Below are positions 8,037 to 16,065 of a stretch of DNA of 64,000 bases, one piece after another (position 1 is the stretch's first letter; each line of letters opens with the position of its first letter). Under the pieces are notes generated by a model. The model was not told where the DNA came from. It searched no databases and saw only the letters and a list, made by a program, of their open reading frames with translations. This stretch comes from GCA-002793235 sp965267355 (GTDB lineage: Bacteria > Bacteroidota > Bacteroidia > Flavobacteriales_E > Vicingaceae). The stretch is taken from NCBI GenBank assembly GCA_965267355.1, contig OZ253956.1:2790001-2854000 (forward strand). The letters are read 5' to 3'. Both the position numbers and the translations under genes were made by a program.

Positions 8037-9662
8037 ATGGCAAACGCATTTTTTACTCCTCCAATAGCTGAAAACGAACCGGTTATGGGATATGCACCGG
8101 GTAGCCCGGAAAGAGAAGAGCTACAAGCTACTGTTAAAGAATTGAAGTCGAAACAAATTGATGCTCCAATGATTATTGGTGGTAAAGAAGTAAGAACTGG
8201 TAATACTGTTTCTATGCATCCACCTTACGAACATGCACATAATCTAGGAAACTTCCATATGGGTACTGGTGAGCACGTACAACAAGCCATTGATGCTGCT
8301 TTAGCTGCCAGAGAACAATGGGCTAATACACCGTGGCAAGATAGAGCAGCTATCTTCTTAAAATGTGCCGAATTACTTGCTGGACCATTCAGACAAAAAA
8401 TGAATGCAGCTACCATGCTTTGCCAAAGTAAAAATGCTAACCAAGCTGAAATTGATGCAGCTTGTGAAATGATTGATTTCTTCAGATTTAATGTTCAGTA
8501 CATGACTGATGTTTATACTGACCAACCTGAATCTCCTTTAGGATTATGGAACAGATTAGAATACAGACCATTAGAAGGATTTGTGTTTGCAATTACTCCT
8601 TTTAACTTTACTTCTATTTGTGCAAACCTATGTGCTGCACCTGCAATGATGGGTAATGTTGTTGTGTGGAAACCATCTGATACTCAAATATACTCTGCAC
8701 AAGTAATTATGGAATTATTTAAAGCTGCAGGCTTACCTGATGGTGTTGTAAACATCGTTTATTGTGATGGTCCTGAGGCTGGAGATGTAGTATTCAAACA
8801 TAGAGATTTTGCTGGGTTACATTTCACCGGTTCTACAGCAGTATTTCAACATTTATGGAAAGAAATAGGAAACAACATAAACAATTATAGGTCTTACCCA
8901 AGAATAGTTGGTGAAACTGGTGGTAAGGATTTTATTATGGCTCATAAATCTGCTGTCCCTGCACAAGTAGCTACAGGAATTTTAAGAGGTTCTTTTGAGT
9001 TCCAGGGACAAAAATGTTCAGCTTCATCTAGGGTTTATCTTCCTACCAATATTTCTGATGAAATTATTGACATTGTAAAAAAGGAAGTTGCTACTATGAA
9101 AATGGGAAGTCCAGAAGACTTTAGCAACTTTATAAATGCAGTAATTGATGAAAGAAGTTTTGATAAAATTGCTGGATACATTGATTACATCAAAGAACAA
9201 GATGATGCTGAAATCATTTGTGGTGGAGGTTACGATAAATCTGTAGGCTACTTTATTGAACCAACTGTAGTGGTTACAACTAATCCTAAGTTTAGAACCA
9301 TGTGTGAAGAAATTTTTGGACCTGTTGTAACCATTTATGTTTATGATGAAAACCAATACGAAGAGACATTAGAATTATTAGATAATACTTCTGACTATGC
9401 TCTAACTGGAGCCGTATTTGCTCAGGAGCGATATGCTATTATTACAGCAACAGATAAATTACAAAACTCTGCAGGTAATTTCTACATTAATGACAGACCA
9501 ACAGGAGCTGTTGTAGGACAACAACCATTTGGTGGAGCGAGAGGTTCTGGAACTAACGATAAAGCTGGTTCTTACTTAAACTTAGTAAGATGGGTTAGTC
9601 CAAGAACATTCAAAGAAAACTTAGTTCCACCAACAGATTATAGATATCCATTTTTAGGTTAA
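8037..9662 (+). CDS. pruA: L-glutamate gamma-semialdehyde dehydrogenase (1-pyrroline-5-carboxylate dehydrogenase)
   Basis: Oxidises glutamate semialdehyde to glutamate with NAD+, the second step of proline breakdown. 541 residues, the length of the stand-alone PruA type also found in mitochondria. Seen: FAITPFNFTSICANL, catalytic general base Glu293 in VGETGGKDF, catalytic nucleophile Cys327 in GQKCSASSR, and the C-terminal EEIFGPVVT and PFGGARGSGTN motifs typical of this subfamily. No proline dehydrogenase domain is fused or adjacent. It is followed after 18 bases by a YceI lipoprotein gene and the two may share a transcript. I see no clear TAnnTTTG promoter in the 185 bases upstream. Confidence 0.95.
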   Translation: MANAFFTPPIAENEPVMGYAPGSPEREELQATVKELKSKQIDAPMIIGGKEVRTGNTVSMHPPYEHAHNLGNFHMGTGEHVQQAIDAALAAREQWANTPWQDRAAIFLKCAELLAGPFRQKMNAATMLCQSKNANQAEIDAACEMIDFFRFNVQYMTDVYTDQPESPLGLWNRLEYRPLEGFVFAITPFNFTSICANLCAAPAMMGNVVVWKPSDTQIYSAQVIMELFKAAGLPDGVVNIVYCDGPEAGDVVFKHRDFAGLHFTGSTAVFQHLWKEIGNNINNYRSYPRIVGETGGKDFIMAHKSAVPAQVATGILRGSFEFQGQKCSASSRVYLPTNISDEIIDIVKKEVATMKMGSPEDFSNFINAVIDERSFDKIAGYIDYIKEQDDAEIICGGGYDKSVGYFIEPTVVVTTNPKFRTMCEEIFGPVVTIYVYDENQYEETLELLDNTSDYALTGAVFAQERYAIITATDKLQNSAGNFYINDRPTGAVVGQQPFGGARGSGTNDKAGSYLNLVRWVSPRTFKENLVPPTDYRYPFLG

Positions 9663-9680
9663 TACTAAACAATAAAAAAA

Positions 9681-10328
9681 ATGAAAAAGAGATTTTTATT
9701 CGCAACAATTTTTGCAACAATTTTATTAAGTGCTTGTGGAGGTGATAAAGCACCTGAAGCAACAGAAAATGTAGTTGAAGCTCAACAAACTTGTTTTTAT
9801 ACTTATGCAGATGGTTCAGCATCTGTTAATTGGACTGCCTTTAAAACTAACGATAAAGTTGGTGTTGGTGGTCAGTTTAATGTGGTAAATGTAAAAGCAG
9901 GAGAAAAATCAACTAAAGTTACTGACGTATTAGAAACTTTAGTAATTAATATCCCTACATCTAGTACTAACACTAGTGATGCAGGTAGAGATGCTAAAAT
10001 TAAAGAGCACTTCTTTGGTGTAATGGCTAAAACAGATTTGATTTTAGCCCATGTAAAAAGTGCTACAGGAGACAATGAAAAAGGAACTTGTACTTTTTAT
10101 TTAACACTAAATGATATAGAACAAGAAGTAACGTTAGATTATACTGTAGATGGTGAAGATATTAAATTAGTTGGTGAAATTGACATGACTAACTGGAACG
10201 CTTTACCTGCTGTAGAAGCCTTAAACAAAGCATGCGAAGCTTTACATACAGGTGCTGATGGCGTAAGCAAAACATGGCCAAATGTAGAATTAGCTATTGA
10301 AGCTAAACTGAATAAGGATTGTCATTAA
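9681..10328 (+). CDS. YceI-family lipoprotein
   Basis: 215-residue lipoprotein. A type II signal peptide ends in LLSAC with the lipidated Cys at residue 19, followed by GGDK. The mature part carries YceI features: SVNWTAFKTNDKVGVGGQFNVV near residues 50-70, a strand-rich lipocalin-like region, and the terminal VTLDYTVDGEDIKLVGEID. YceI proteins bind isoprenoid or fatty-amide ligands in a beta barrel; the ligand here is unknown. The gene ends 15 bases before a strong hairpin terminator and appears to be the last gene of the pruA unit. Confidence 0.85.
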   Translation: MKKRFLFATIFATILLSACGGDKAPEATENVVEAQQTCFYTYADGSASVNWTAFKTNDKVGVGGQFNVVNVKAGEKSTKVTDVLETLVINIPTSSTNTSDAGRDAKIKEHFFGVMAKTDLILAHVKSATGDNEKGTCTFYLTLNDIEQEVTLDYTVDGEDIKLVGEIDMTNWNALPAVEALNKACEALHTGADGVSKTWPNVELAIEAKLNKDCH

Positions 10329-10343
10329 GACAATTGTAATTAC

Positions 10344-10372
10344 AAAAAAAGCCGCTCAATGAGCGGCTTTTT
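10344..10372. terminator. Bidirectional intrinsic terminator between YceI gene and ilvE
   Basis: Perfect stem AAAGCCGCTC / GAGCGGCTTT with loop AAT-like bases, flanked by A-run on the left and T-run on the right, so it works for both the plus-strand YceI gene (ends 10328) and the minus-strand ilvE (ends 10388). Confidence 0.9.
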
Positions 10373-10387
10373 ATTTAACTATAAACT

Positions 10388-11464
10388 TTAAATTTTATAA
10401 ATCCATTTGTGAGTATCTGCTACCCTACCACGTTTAACATCTTGTAGCAATTGATCTATTTCATTTGATAATTTTCTAGTTTCCACAGGAGGTAACTCAA
10501 ACCTTTCGTCTTCGTAGGTAATCGATTTAACCTGAGCAATAGTCGCAGCAGTTCCTGTTCCAAATACATCCTTCAAGTTTCCATTTCTGGCAGCTTCTAT
10601 AACTTCTTTTACAGAAACCCTTCTCTCTTCTACTTTAATCCCTAATTCTTTAGCTAGAGTTAAAGCACTATCTCTAGTAATACCCGCTAAAGTGGTTTTT
10701 AAATCTAAGTTTGGAGTAATTAAAGTATCACCAATATGGAACATTATATTCATGGTTCCAGATTCCTCAATGTATTCATGATTAGCAGAATCAGTCCAAA
10801 TTAACTGTTTATAACCTTGGTCTTGGCCTAACTTAGCTGGATATAATGCAGCAGCATAATTACCAGCAGCTTTAGCAAATCCAACACCACCTTCACAAGC
10901 TCTACTAAATTCAGTTTCAATTTTTACATCAACTGGTTCTCCATAGTAGGCATTCACGGGAGCTGTAAAAATCATAAACCTGTACTCATCTGCAGGCCTA
11001 ACTCCTAATAGTTCTTCGCTAGCAAACATAAATGGTCTGATATACAAAGAACAACCTTCAATGGCTGGTACCCAATCAGAATCAACTTCAATCAATTTTG
11101 TTAAAGCTTCCATGAATAAATCTTCTGGTATCTCTGGCATACACAAACGATGAGCAGACTTGTTGATTCTCTTAGCATTATCTCTTGGTCTAAACAAGAA
11201 AATTTCACCTTCCTCATTTTTGTAAGCTTTCATTCCTTCAAAAATTGCCTGTCCATAGTGAATAGCAGCACAAGCAGGGCTCAAGCTCATAGGCGCATAA
11301 GGCTCTATTCTTAAATCAGTCCATTCTCCATTCTTGTAATCAGCAATAAACATGTGGTCTGAAAACTGTTTTCCAAACTTAATGTTCTCAAAATCAACCT
11401 GATTAATTTTTGAATGCTGAGTTTTTTCAATCTTAATGTTACTTACCATATCCATAATCATCAT
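10388..11464 (-). CDS. ilvE: Branched-chain amino acid aminotransferase
   Basis: Fold-type IV PLP enzyme that interconverts valine, leucine and isoleucine with their 2-oxoacids. 358 residues, the length of the type II (eukaryote-like) BCAT. Seen: SPACAAIHYGQAIFEGMKAY at about residues 62-81, PLP lysine Lys198 in FAKAAGNYAA, ESGTMNIMFH, and TGTAATIAQV binding the cofactor phosphate. Several in-frame ATGs crowd the start (residues 1, 2, 4 and 6); the real one is uncertain by a few codons. A TAAATTTG -7 element lies 62 bases upstream, so ilvE is probably transcribed separately from cmk. Its product 2-oxoacids are substrates of the E1 enzyme at 16066-18480. Confidence 0.93.
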   Translation of the reverse strand: MMIMDMVSNIKIEKTQHSKINQVDFENIKFGKQFSDHMFIADYKNGEWTDLRIEPYAPMSLSPACAAIHYGQAIFEGMKAYKNEEGEIFLFRPRDNAKRINKSAHRLCMPEIPEDLFMEALTKLIEVDSDWVPAIEGCSLYIRPFMFASEELLGVRPADEYRFMIFTAPVNAYYGEPVDVKIETEFSRACEGGVGFAKAAGNYAAALYPAKLGQDQGYKQLIWTDSANHEYIEESGTMNIMFHIGDTLITPNLDLKTTLAGITRDSALTLAKELGIKVEERRVSVKEVIEAARNGNLKDVFGTGTAATIAQVKSITYEDERFELPPVETRKLSNEIDQLLQDVKRGRVADTHKWIYKI

Positions 11465-11525
11465 CTCATCTTTTTATGCGGATGTTAAAATTACCAATTT
11501 TCCTGCTTTTATAAGCAGTAACTAA

Positions 11526-11533
11526 CAAATTTA
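11526..11533 (-). promoter_or_regulatory. -7 element (TAAATTTG) upstream of ilvE
   Basis: Matches the Bacteroidota -7 consensus TAnnTTTG exactly and lies in the 109-base cmk-ilvE gap. No TTG was found at the expected -33 distance, so the call rests on the -7 element and location. A 6-bp hairpin (CTGCTT / AAGCAG, 11503-11518) lies between it and the start codon. Confidence 0.4.
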
Positions 11534-11573
11534 ATAGGGAAAATTGTTGTTTGGTTAAAAATATAAACTAAAG

Positions 11574-12260
11574 CTATATTCTTTCCTGCACAAGGTTTAA
11601 TGCAATTTGTAGTTGATCAGCTGCCGTAATAGCTGAATTATCAATAATTACAGCATCTTTAGCCTGAATTAAGGGGTTCTCTTCACGACTCGTATCTTTC
11701 ATATCACGATCGTTAATATTAGCCAAAACTTCTTCAAAAGTAATATCAACTCCTTTAGTTTGTAGCTCATCAAATCTACGTTGAGCTCTTATTTTATAAT
11801 CTGCAGTCATAAAAATCTTTAACTCGGCTTCAGGAAAAACAACACTTCCAATATCTCTCCCATCCATTACCAAGCCTTTACTCTTACCCATTTCACGCTG
11901 AAGTTCAACCATTTTAGTTCTTACTTCTTTCACTTGCGCCACCTTACTAACATGACTTGAAACCTCCATTCCCCTGATTTCTTGCTCTACGTTTTCTCCA
12001 TTCAAATAAGTTTCTGAACTGTTGGTGTTAGTGTTATAAGAAAATGTAACATTTATATTAGGCAAGGCAGCAATTAGTTGCTCTTTATCAAAGGACTGAT
12101 TAGAAATGAAGTTATTTCGTAATGCATAAAGTGTAACAGCTCTATACATAGCGCCAGTATCAATATAAATGTAATTGAGTTTTTTGGCTATTTGTTTAGC
12201 CATAGTGCTTTTACCACAAGAAGAATAGCCATCAATGGCGATGATTATTTTCCTATCCAT
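11574..12260 (-). CDS. cmk: Cytidylate kinase
   Basis: Phosphorylates CMP and dCMP with ATP. 228 residues. Seen: P-loop G-Y-S-S-C-G-K-S-T at residues 11-19, YIDTGAMYRAVTLYAL, the CMP-binding GLVMDGRDIGSVVFPEA, and the lid-type RAQRRFDEL followed by RDMKDTSREENPL. Its ATG overlaps the end of porQ by 8 bases, so translation is probably coupled. A porQ-cmk neighbourhood also occurs, as far as I recall, in Porphyromonas; this recollection was not checked here. Confidence 0.95.
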   Translation of the reverse strand: MDRKIIIAIDGYSSCGKSTMAKQIAKKLNYIYIDTGAMYRAVTLYALRNNFISNQSFDKEQLIAALPNINVTFSYNTNTNSSETYLNGENVEQEIRGMEVSSHVSKVAQVKEVRTKMVELQREMGKSKGLVMDGRDIGSVVFPEAELKIFMTADYKIRAQRRFDELQTKGVDITFEEVLANINDRDMKDTSREENPLIQAKDAVIIDNSAITAADQLQIALNLVQERI

Positions 12261-13434
12261 TGCGTTCAGATCTTTTAGCTTTTTTCTCCTTTACTTTCTT
12301 TTCTTTCACCTTTTTCTCTCTTGGAGGCTTAGGTGCTACACTTTTTCTATAATACTCTGAAAGGTTAGTAGTAATAGTAAAATGATTAGAAGAACCTGCT
12401 AAATGATACCTTGCACTTCCATAACTAATATGGAATTTTTTCACTCTAAACCCTACTCCCCAACTAAAACCAACTAACCCAGGTTTATTGTCAAGTGCAA
12501 GCTCTGATCTGCGTTTAAAATTAAACCCTAGTCTTAACATAAAGTTTTTAGAAGGAACAAACTCACCTCCTATTACCATATGTCTAAACAATTCATTAAT
12601 TCTACTCGTTCTATTTTGCTCAGCTTTCTCATCATCATCTAATGTTTCATCATTATTGGTAGCAACAATAGAATCGTTATATGATAAATTCCAATTTTGT
12701 AATTGAATAAAATCAACCGATAATCTAAAAGGAACATGTTTTAATCGCTTAGAAATACCTGCCTGTACTTCAAAAGGAATAGGCTCATTTTCTCCACCTT
12801 CTACATATGGTTTAATTTGTGTGCCAATATTTTTAACCAACAATGAAGCAGTAAAACTTTTATCTTTGCTTCTATAGGTAGCAGATAAATCAGTAGCAAT
12901 ACCAAACGAATAATAAGTCCATAAATCGGAATAAATTGGTTTAAGGTTAGCTCCTACAAATATCGTTGAATCAAGTACTTCTTTACCCCATCCAATAATA
13001 AAAGCATATTCAGATGCTGAAAACTCTCCAAAAGAATTACCAGACTCATCTGTTTCTAAGAAAGTACCATAATTCACATATTTTATCCCGCCTGAAAATG
13101 TCCCCCACTTTTTAAAATCTCTTACATAAGAAAAGTACCCTTGATTGATATCGGAAAAGTAATTTAAGTAAGAAAGCGTGAGCATCCCCGACATTTCTGG
13201 GTTTAACAATGAAGGATTTGACATCGCAAAAGTTGGATCATTATCGTAAACAGCTATTACATTACCTCCCAGACCTCCTACCCTTGCTGATACAGGAATA
13301 TTTAAAAATTCATAGGTATTGCTACCTCCTATCTGAGAAAAGGAAAAAAAAGAACTAAGCACCAGTAGAACAAAAACTGTTCTCTTTCCAGTAATTAATA
13401 GTACTTTATTTAAACTTGGCATTAACTTTTCCAT
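12253..13434 (-). CDS. porQ: Type IX secretion system protein PorQ
   Basis: Outer-membrane beta-barrel of the PorV/PorQ (FadL-like) family, part of the T9SS attachment machinery that receives cargo. Seen: signal peptide with hydrophobic core VFVLLVLSSFFSF, then the family hallmark NTYEFLNIPVSARVGGLGGN followed by PSLLNPEMSG, and repeated amphipathic strands. The upstream in-frame ATG at 13470 adds a non-signal-like leader inside a palindrome, so I use the ATG at 13432-13434 (MEKLM); the next ATG at 13422 is also possible. The protein ends in a lysine-rich repeat tail (KKVKEKKVKEKKAKRS), unusual for a beta-barrel. Overlaps cmk by 8 bases. Confidence 0.88.
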   Translation of the reverse strand: MEKLMPSLNKVLLITGKRTVFVLLVLSSFFSFSQIGGSNTYEFLNIPVSARVGGLGGNVIAVYDNDPTFAMSNPSLLNPEMSGMLTLSYLNYFSDINQGYFSYVRDFKKWGTFSGGIKYVNYGTFLETDESGNSFGEFSASEYAFIIGWGKEVLDSTIFVGANLKPIYSDLWTYYSFGIATDLSATYRSKDKSFTASLLVKNIGTQIKPYVEGGENEPIPFEVQAGISKRLKHVPFRLSVDFIQLQNWNLSYNDSIVATNNDETLDDDEKAEQNRTSRINELFRHMVIGGEFVPSKNFMLRLGFNFKRRSELALDNKPGLVGFSWGVGFRVKKFHISYGSARYHLAGSSNHFTITTNLSEYYRKSVAPKPPREKKVKEKKVKEKKAKRSERNG

Positions 13435-13463
13435 CGTGCAAAAATGTGCGTAAAAAATTATCA

Positions 13464-13476
13464 CACACATTGTGTG
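13464..13476. promoter_or_regulatory. Palindrome upstream of porQ
   Basis: CACACA-T-TGTGTG, a 6-bp perfect arm palindrome with one central base, about 30 bases before the porQ start, beside a near-consensus -7 box (TACTTTAG on the minus strand). It could be an operator; nothing in the window identifies a partner protein. Confidence 0.3.
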
Positions 13477-13525
13477 GCTAAAGTACGTATTAATCGAGAA
13501 TTTATTGCTTAGCTCTTTTTATAAA

Positions 13526-14692
13526 TTACACTTTCAGTCCAACCATACAAATGTCATCTGTTTGTTCAATGTCTTGCCGCCAGTTTTTTAACGCATACTC
13601 TAAAAACCCTACTTGGTCTTCTCCATTCATATTATTTATTGAGACTAGTAACTCCTTTAACTTTTTAGAATTAAACTTTTTATTTTTAATTCCTCCAAAC
13701 TGATCTGCATACCCATCTGAAAAGAGGTAGATATAATCTCTCTCTTGCAACTGCACTTGTTTATCGGTAAACATTTTTGCTATACCATGGAAATATCCAA
13801 TAGGAAATCTATCTCCTTTAATGTCTATCACTTCATTATTTCTAACTATCCACAGTGGTCGCATAGCCCCCGAAAAGGTTAGCATTTTGGTGTCTAAATC
13901 AACTACAACTAAAGATACATCCATACCATCGCTCATTATATCATAACCGTCTTCTTGCTGCAATAAGTTATTAATACTTAAATCAACAGCTTTAAGTATT
14001 TCACTTGGCTGTTCTATCCCTCTCTTTTCTACTACATCCTTAAACACAGAATTTCCCATTACTGAAACCAGTGCTCCAGGCACACCATGTCCAGTACAAT
14101 CTCCAACAGCCAAAAACAATTTATTATCCTTTTTGTAATACCAATAAAAATCACCGCTTACCAAATCCTTAGGCATATAAAGTACAAATCCATCGGTTAA
14201 ATACTCAGTAATTTTACCAATACTTGGTAGCATGGCATTTTGTATTTTTTGAGCATATTGAATGCTATCAATTATATCTTCGTTTTGTTGTTGTAAGCTT
14301 TTATTCTTTTTTTCTAATTCTTCTTCAACATTTTTAAGTTTTGTGATATCAGATCCAATACTTATGATGCTGTTATCTGGTCCTATAGAAGTATTCCAGA
14401 GCATCCATTTATCTTCACCAAAAGCAGTACTTAGTTTACGCTCATAAGTAATTTCAGATCCACCATTAAAAGCTTTCTCAATAAACAATGAATTGATATA
14501 CTCAATAAAACTAACAGATTGTTCCTCTCCACTCTTGGTACTATTCCACCAACCATCGCCCAACAAATCATTAGGGTTATAACCTAACATATTCTTAACT
14601 GAGGGGCTAACAAATTCAACCACTCCTTGCTTATTAGCAACTACTATTAAACTGTTTAATTTTTCTATTATAGTGTTATATACTTTTTCCAT
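13526..14692 (-). CDS. PAS domain SpoIIE-type serine phosphatase
   Basis: Signalling protein of 388 residues with no membrane segment. Residues about 1-120 form a PAS fold (NTIIEKLNSLIVVANKQG, then PSVKNMLGYNPNDLLGDGW and a PAC-like WMLWNTSIGPDNSIISIGSD). A coiled coil at about 118-145 (LEKKNKSLQQQNEDIIDSIQ) links to a PP2C-like SpoIIE domain with metal-binding SGDFYW, VGDCTGHGVPGALVS, and YLFSDGYADQFGG. Such enzymes usually dephosphorylate anti-anti-sigma or other regulators; no anti-sigma partner of this type is next door. Bacteroidota have many such stand-alone PP2C proteins. Substrate unknown. Confidence 0.85.
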   Translation of the reverse strand: MEKVYNTIIEKLNSLIVVANKQGVVEFVSPSVKNMLGYNPNDLLGDGWWNSTKSGEEQSVSFIEYINSLFIEKAFNGGSEITYERKLSTAFGEDKWMLWNTSIGPDNSIISIGSDITKLKNVEEELEKKNKSLQQQNEDIIDSIQYAQKIQNAMLPSIGKITEYLTDGFVLYMPKDLVSGDFYWYYKKDNKLFLAVGDCTGHGVPGALVSVMGNSVFKDVVEKRGIEQPSEILKAVDLSINNLLQQEDGYDIMSDGMDVSLVVVDLDTKMLTFSGAMRPLWIVRNNEVIDIKGDRFPIGYFHGIAKMFTDKQVQLQERDYIYLFSDGYADQFGGIKNKKFNSKKLKELLVSINNMNGEDQVGFLEYALKNWRQDIEQTDDICMVGLKV

Positions 14693-14782
14693 TTTTAAAA
14701 ATCAATTAGCTGCTTAAACCGCAACTTTGTTTTAGAGAAATAAATTGATTGTGTTGAGTGAGAGCTTACTCTCGTGACCGAA

Positions 14783-14896
14783 TTACTTATTAATATAAAT
14801 ATAAGCAGGTCTTCTTTTAGCATTTCTACGATTGACAATAAATATCATCGTAGCGCTAAAAATAAAAATGGTTGTATATAAAAATAAACTCAACAT
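14783..14896 (-). CDS. Candidate 37-residue membrane protein
   Basis: Small ORF in the 272-base gap before the SpoIIE phosphatase gene. It starts MLSLFLYTTIFIFSATMIFI, a single membrane-helix candidate at residues 2-21, and then a strongly basic tail with RR, KRR and YIYINK, giving an N-out/C-in or positive-inside topology. A perfect -7 box (TATCTTTG at 14914-14921, minus strand) stands about 18 bases before the ATG. The ATG is the 3' end of a 7-bp hairpin (14894-14910). No family was recognised. Could be chance; the good promoter box and the clean hydrophobic/basic layout are the support. Confidence 0.45.
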   Translation of the reverse strand: MLSLFLYTTIFIFSATMIFIVNRRNAKRRPAYIYINK

Positions 14897-14913
14897 TCTT
14901 TTTAAGAATGGCA

Positions 14914-14921
14914 CAAAGATA
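14914..14921 (-). promoter_or_regulatory. -7 element (TATCTTTG) before the small membrane ORF
   Basis: Exact TAnnTTTG match on the minus strand, 18 bases upstream of the 37-residue ORF. It may also serve the SpoIIE-type phosphatase gene further down. No TTG at the proper -33 distance was found. Confidence 0.4.
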
Positions 14922-14964
14922 TAAATAAAAGTTAAGCTGAATTACATTTTAATACAATTCTTAA

Positions 14965-15999
14965 TCATTGAATAATAACTTTTTGCGTAGCACTTACTTT
15001 ATCATTTGTCATTTTTAAATAATAAACACCTGAAGACAAGTCAGTTAAATTTAAGTTATGAGAAAAAGATCCATCATTTGATAATTCTTCAGTAAATACA
15101 ACTTTACCGGTTACATCATAAACAGAAGCAGTAACGTTAGATTTAGGTTGAGTAAAACTGATATTTACTTCATTTGATACTGGATTAGGATAAACAAAAA
15201 AGTCAAGAGACATATCATTTTCAACTATATCTGATGCATTTACTCCGTCTCCATTTGCGTTGATAAAATCATAACCAGCCCCATTATCTCTCCATAGCAC
15301 AACTGATATATGAATATTATTAGTACTCCATGCTGGATCTACTTTTAATTTATGGATATTAGAAAATGTAGTTCCAGCTGATACTGCTCCTGTTGAAATC
15401 ATAGTTCCAAAAGCATTTGTACTAAAACTTGTTCTCAATATGTGATCATGATAAATATTGCCACTTGGAATCATAGGATCATAATTTGCTTGATAGGCAT
15501 AAACATCATCTTCACTTACATAAACAGCTAAATAATAATCTCCATTTAGTGAGTTAAAGAACTTTGTTAGTGTTTCTACATAAATAGTATCATTAGCCAC
15601 ATTCCATTCAAACCCAACATTTACATCAGTTGTACTAGCATTATAGTTTGTGTTAATAGCATTAATAATAGTATTTTGAATTGAACCTGAATACCCGCCA
15701 TATGAAACTCCATTTAATGTCCAATGCGGTTGACCAGAAGTTCCAATAGTATTAGCTATACTAGTTGCTGTTGGAGAATGCAAGGCACTACTTGAATTAG
15801 CATGCATACTAAAAAAGATTGCTTTATTGCCAACCTGACTTATAACATTGTTAGTAGTAGGTATACCATATTGACCGCAGTTCCCACACCAAGTGGCTTC
15901 AACAACACCGTATAATGATTTCTGTTCTTGAGGAACAGTAATTTGACTAAAAGAGATTAATGACAAACCTAAAAAGGCAGTTAGTAATGTAGATTTCAT
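14965..15999 (-). CDS. Omp28-like thioredoxin-fold protein with T9SS sorting domain
   Basis: Secreted protein. Signal peptide MKSTLLTAFLGLSLISFSQ (start at the ATG 15997-15999; an in-frame ATG seven codons upstream gives a poor leader). The mature N-terminus has YGVVEATWCGNCGQYGIPT, a thioredoxin-like W-C-x-x-C motif seen in Omp28-related outer-membrane proteins, followed by IFFSMHANSSSALHSPTAT. The last 80 residues are a T9SS type A sorting domain: FFVYPNPVSNEVNISF, VYDVTGKVVF, LTDLSSGVYYLKM. It would be exported by the PorQ-containing system. A redox role is inferred from the CGNC motif only. Confidence 0.85.
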   Translation of the reverse strand: MKSTLLTAFLGLSLISFSQITVPQEQKSLYGVVEATWCGNCGQYGIPTTNNVISQVGNKAIFFSMHANSSSALHSPTATSIANTIGTSGQPHWTLNGVSYGGYSGSIQNTIINAINTNYNASTTDVNVGFEWNVANDTIYVETLTKFFNSLNGDYYLAVYVSEDDVYAYQANYDPMIPSGNIYHDHILRTSFSTNAFGTMISTGAVSAGTTFSNIHKLKVDPAWSTNNIHISVVLWRDNGAGYDFINANGDGVNASDIVENDMSLDFFVYPNPVSNEVNISFTQPKSNVTASVYDVTGKVVFTEELSNDGSFSHNLNLTDLSSGVYYLKMTNDKVSATQKVIIQ

Positions 16000-16065
16000 A
16001 GCGTAAATAATTTGAAACAAATATCTACGTTATCCTAAATCTTTTTTGTCTACTGATTGACAGAA

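Noticed and set aside
9024..9356. 110-residue open frame antisense to pruA.
   Set aside because: Lies fully inside the conserved pruA coding region on the other strand and has no recognisable domain.
13435..13470. Extended PorQ N-terminus beginning MCVIIFYAHFC.
   Set aside because: Starts inside a palindrome and lacks signal-peptide features; the shorter start gives a normal signal peptide.
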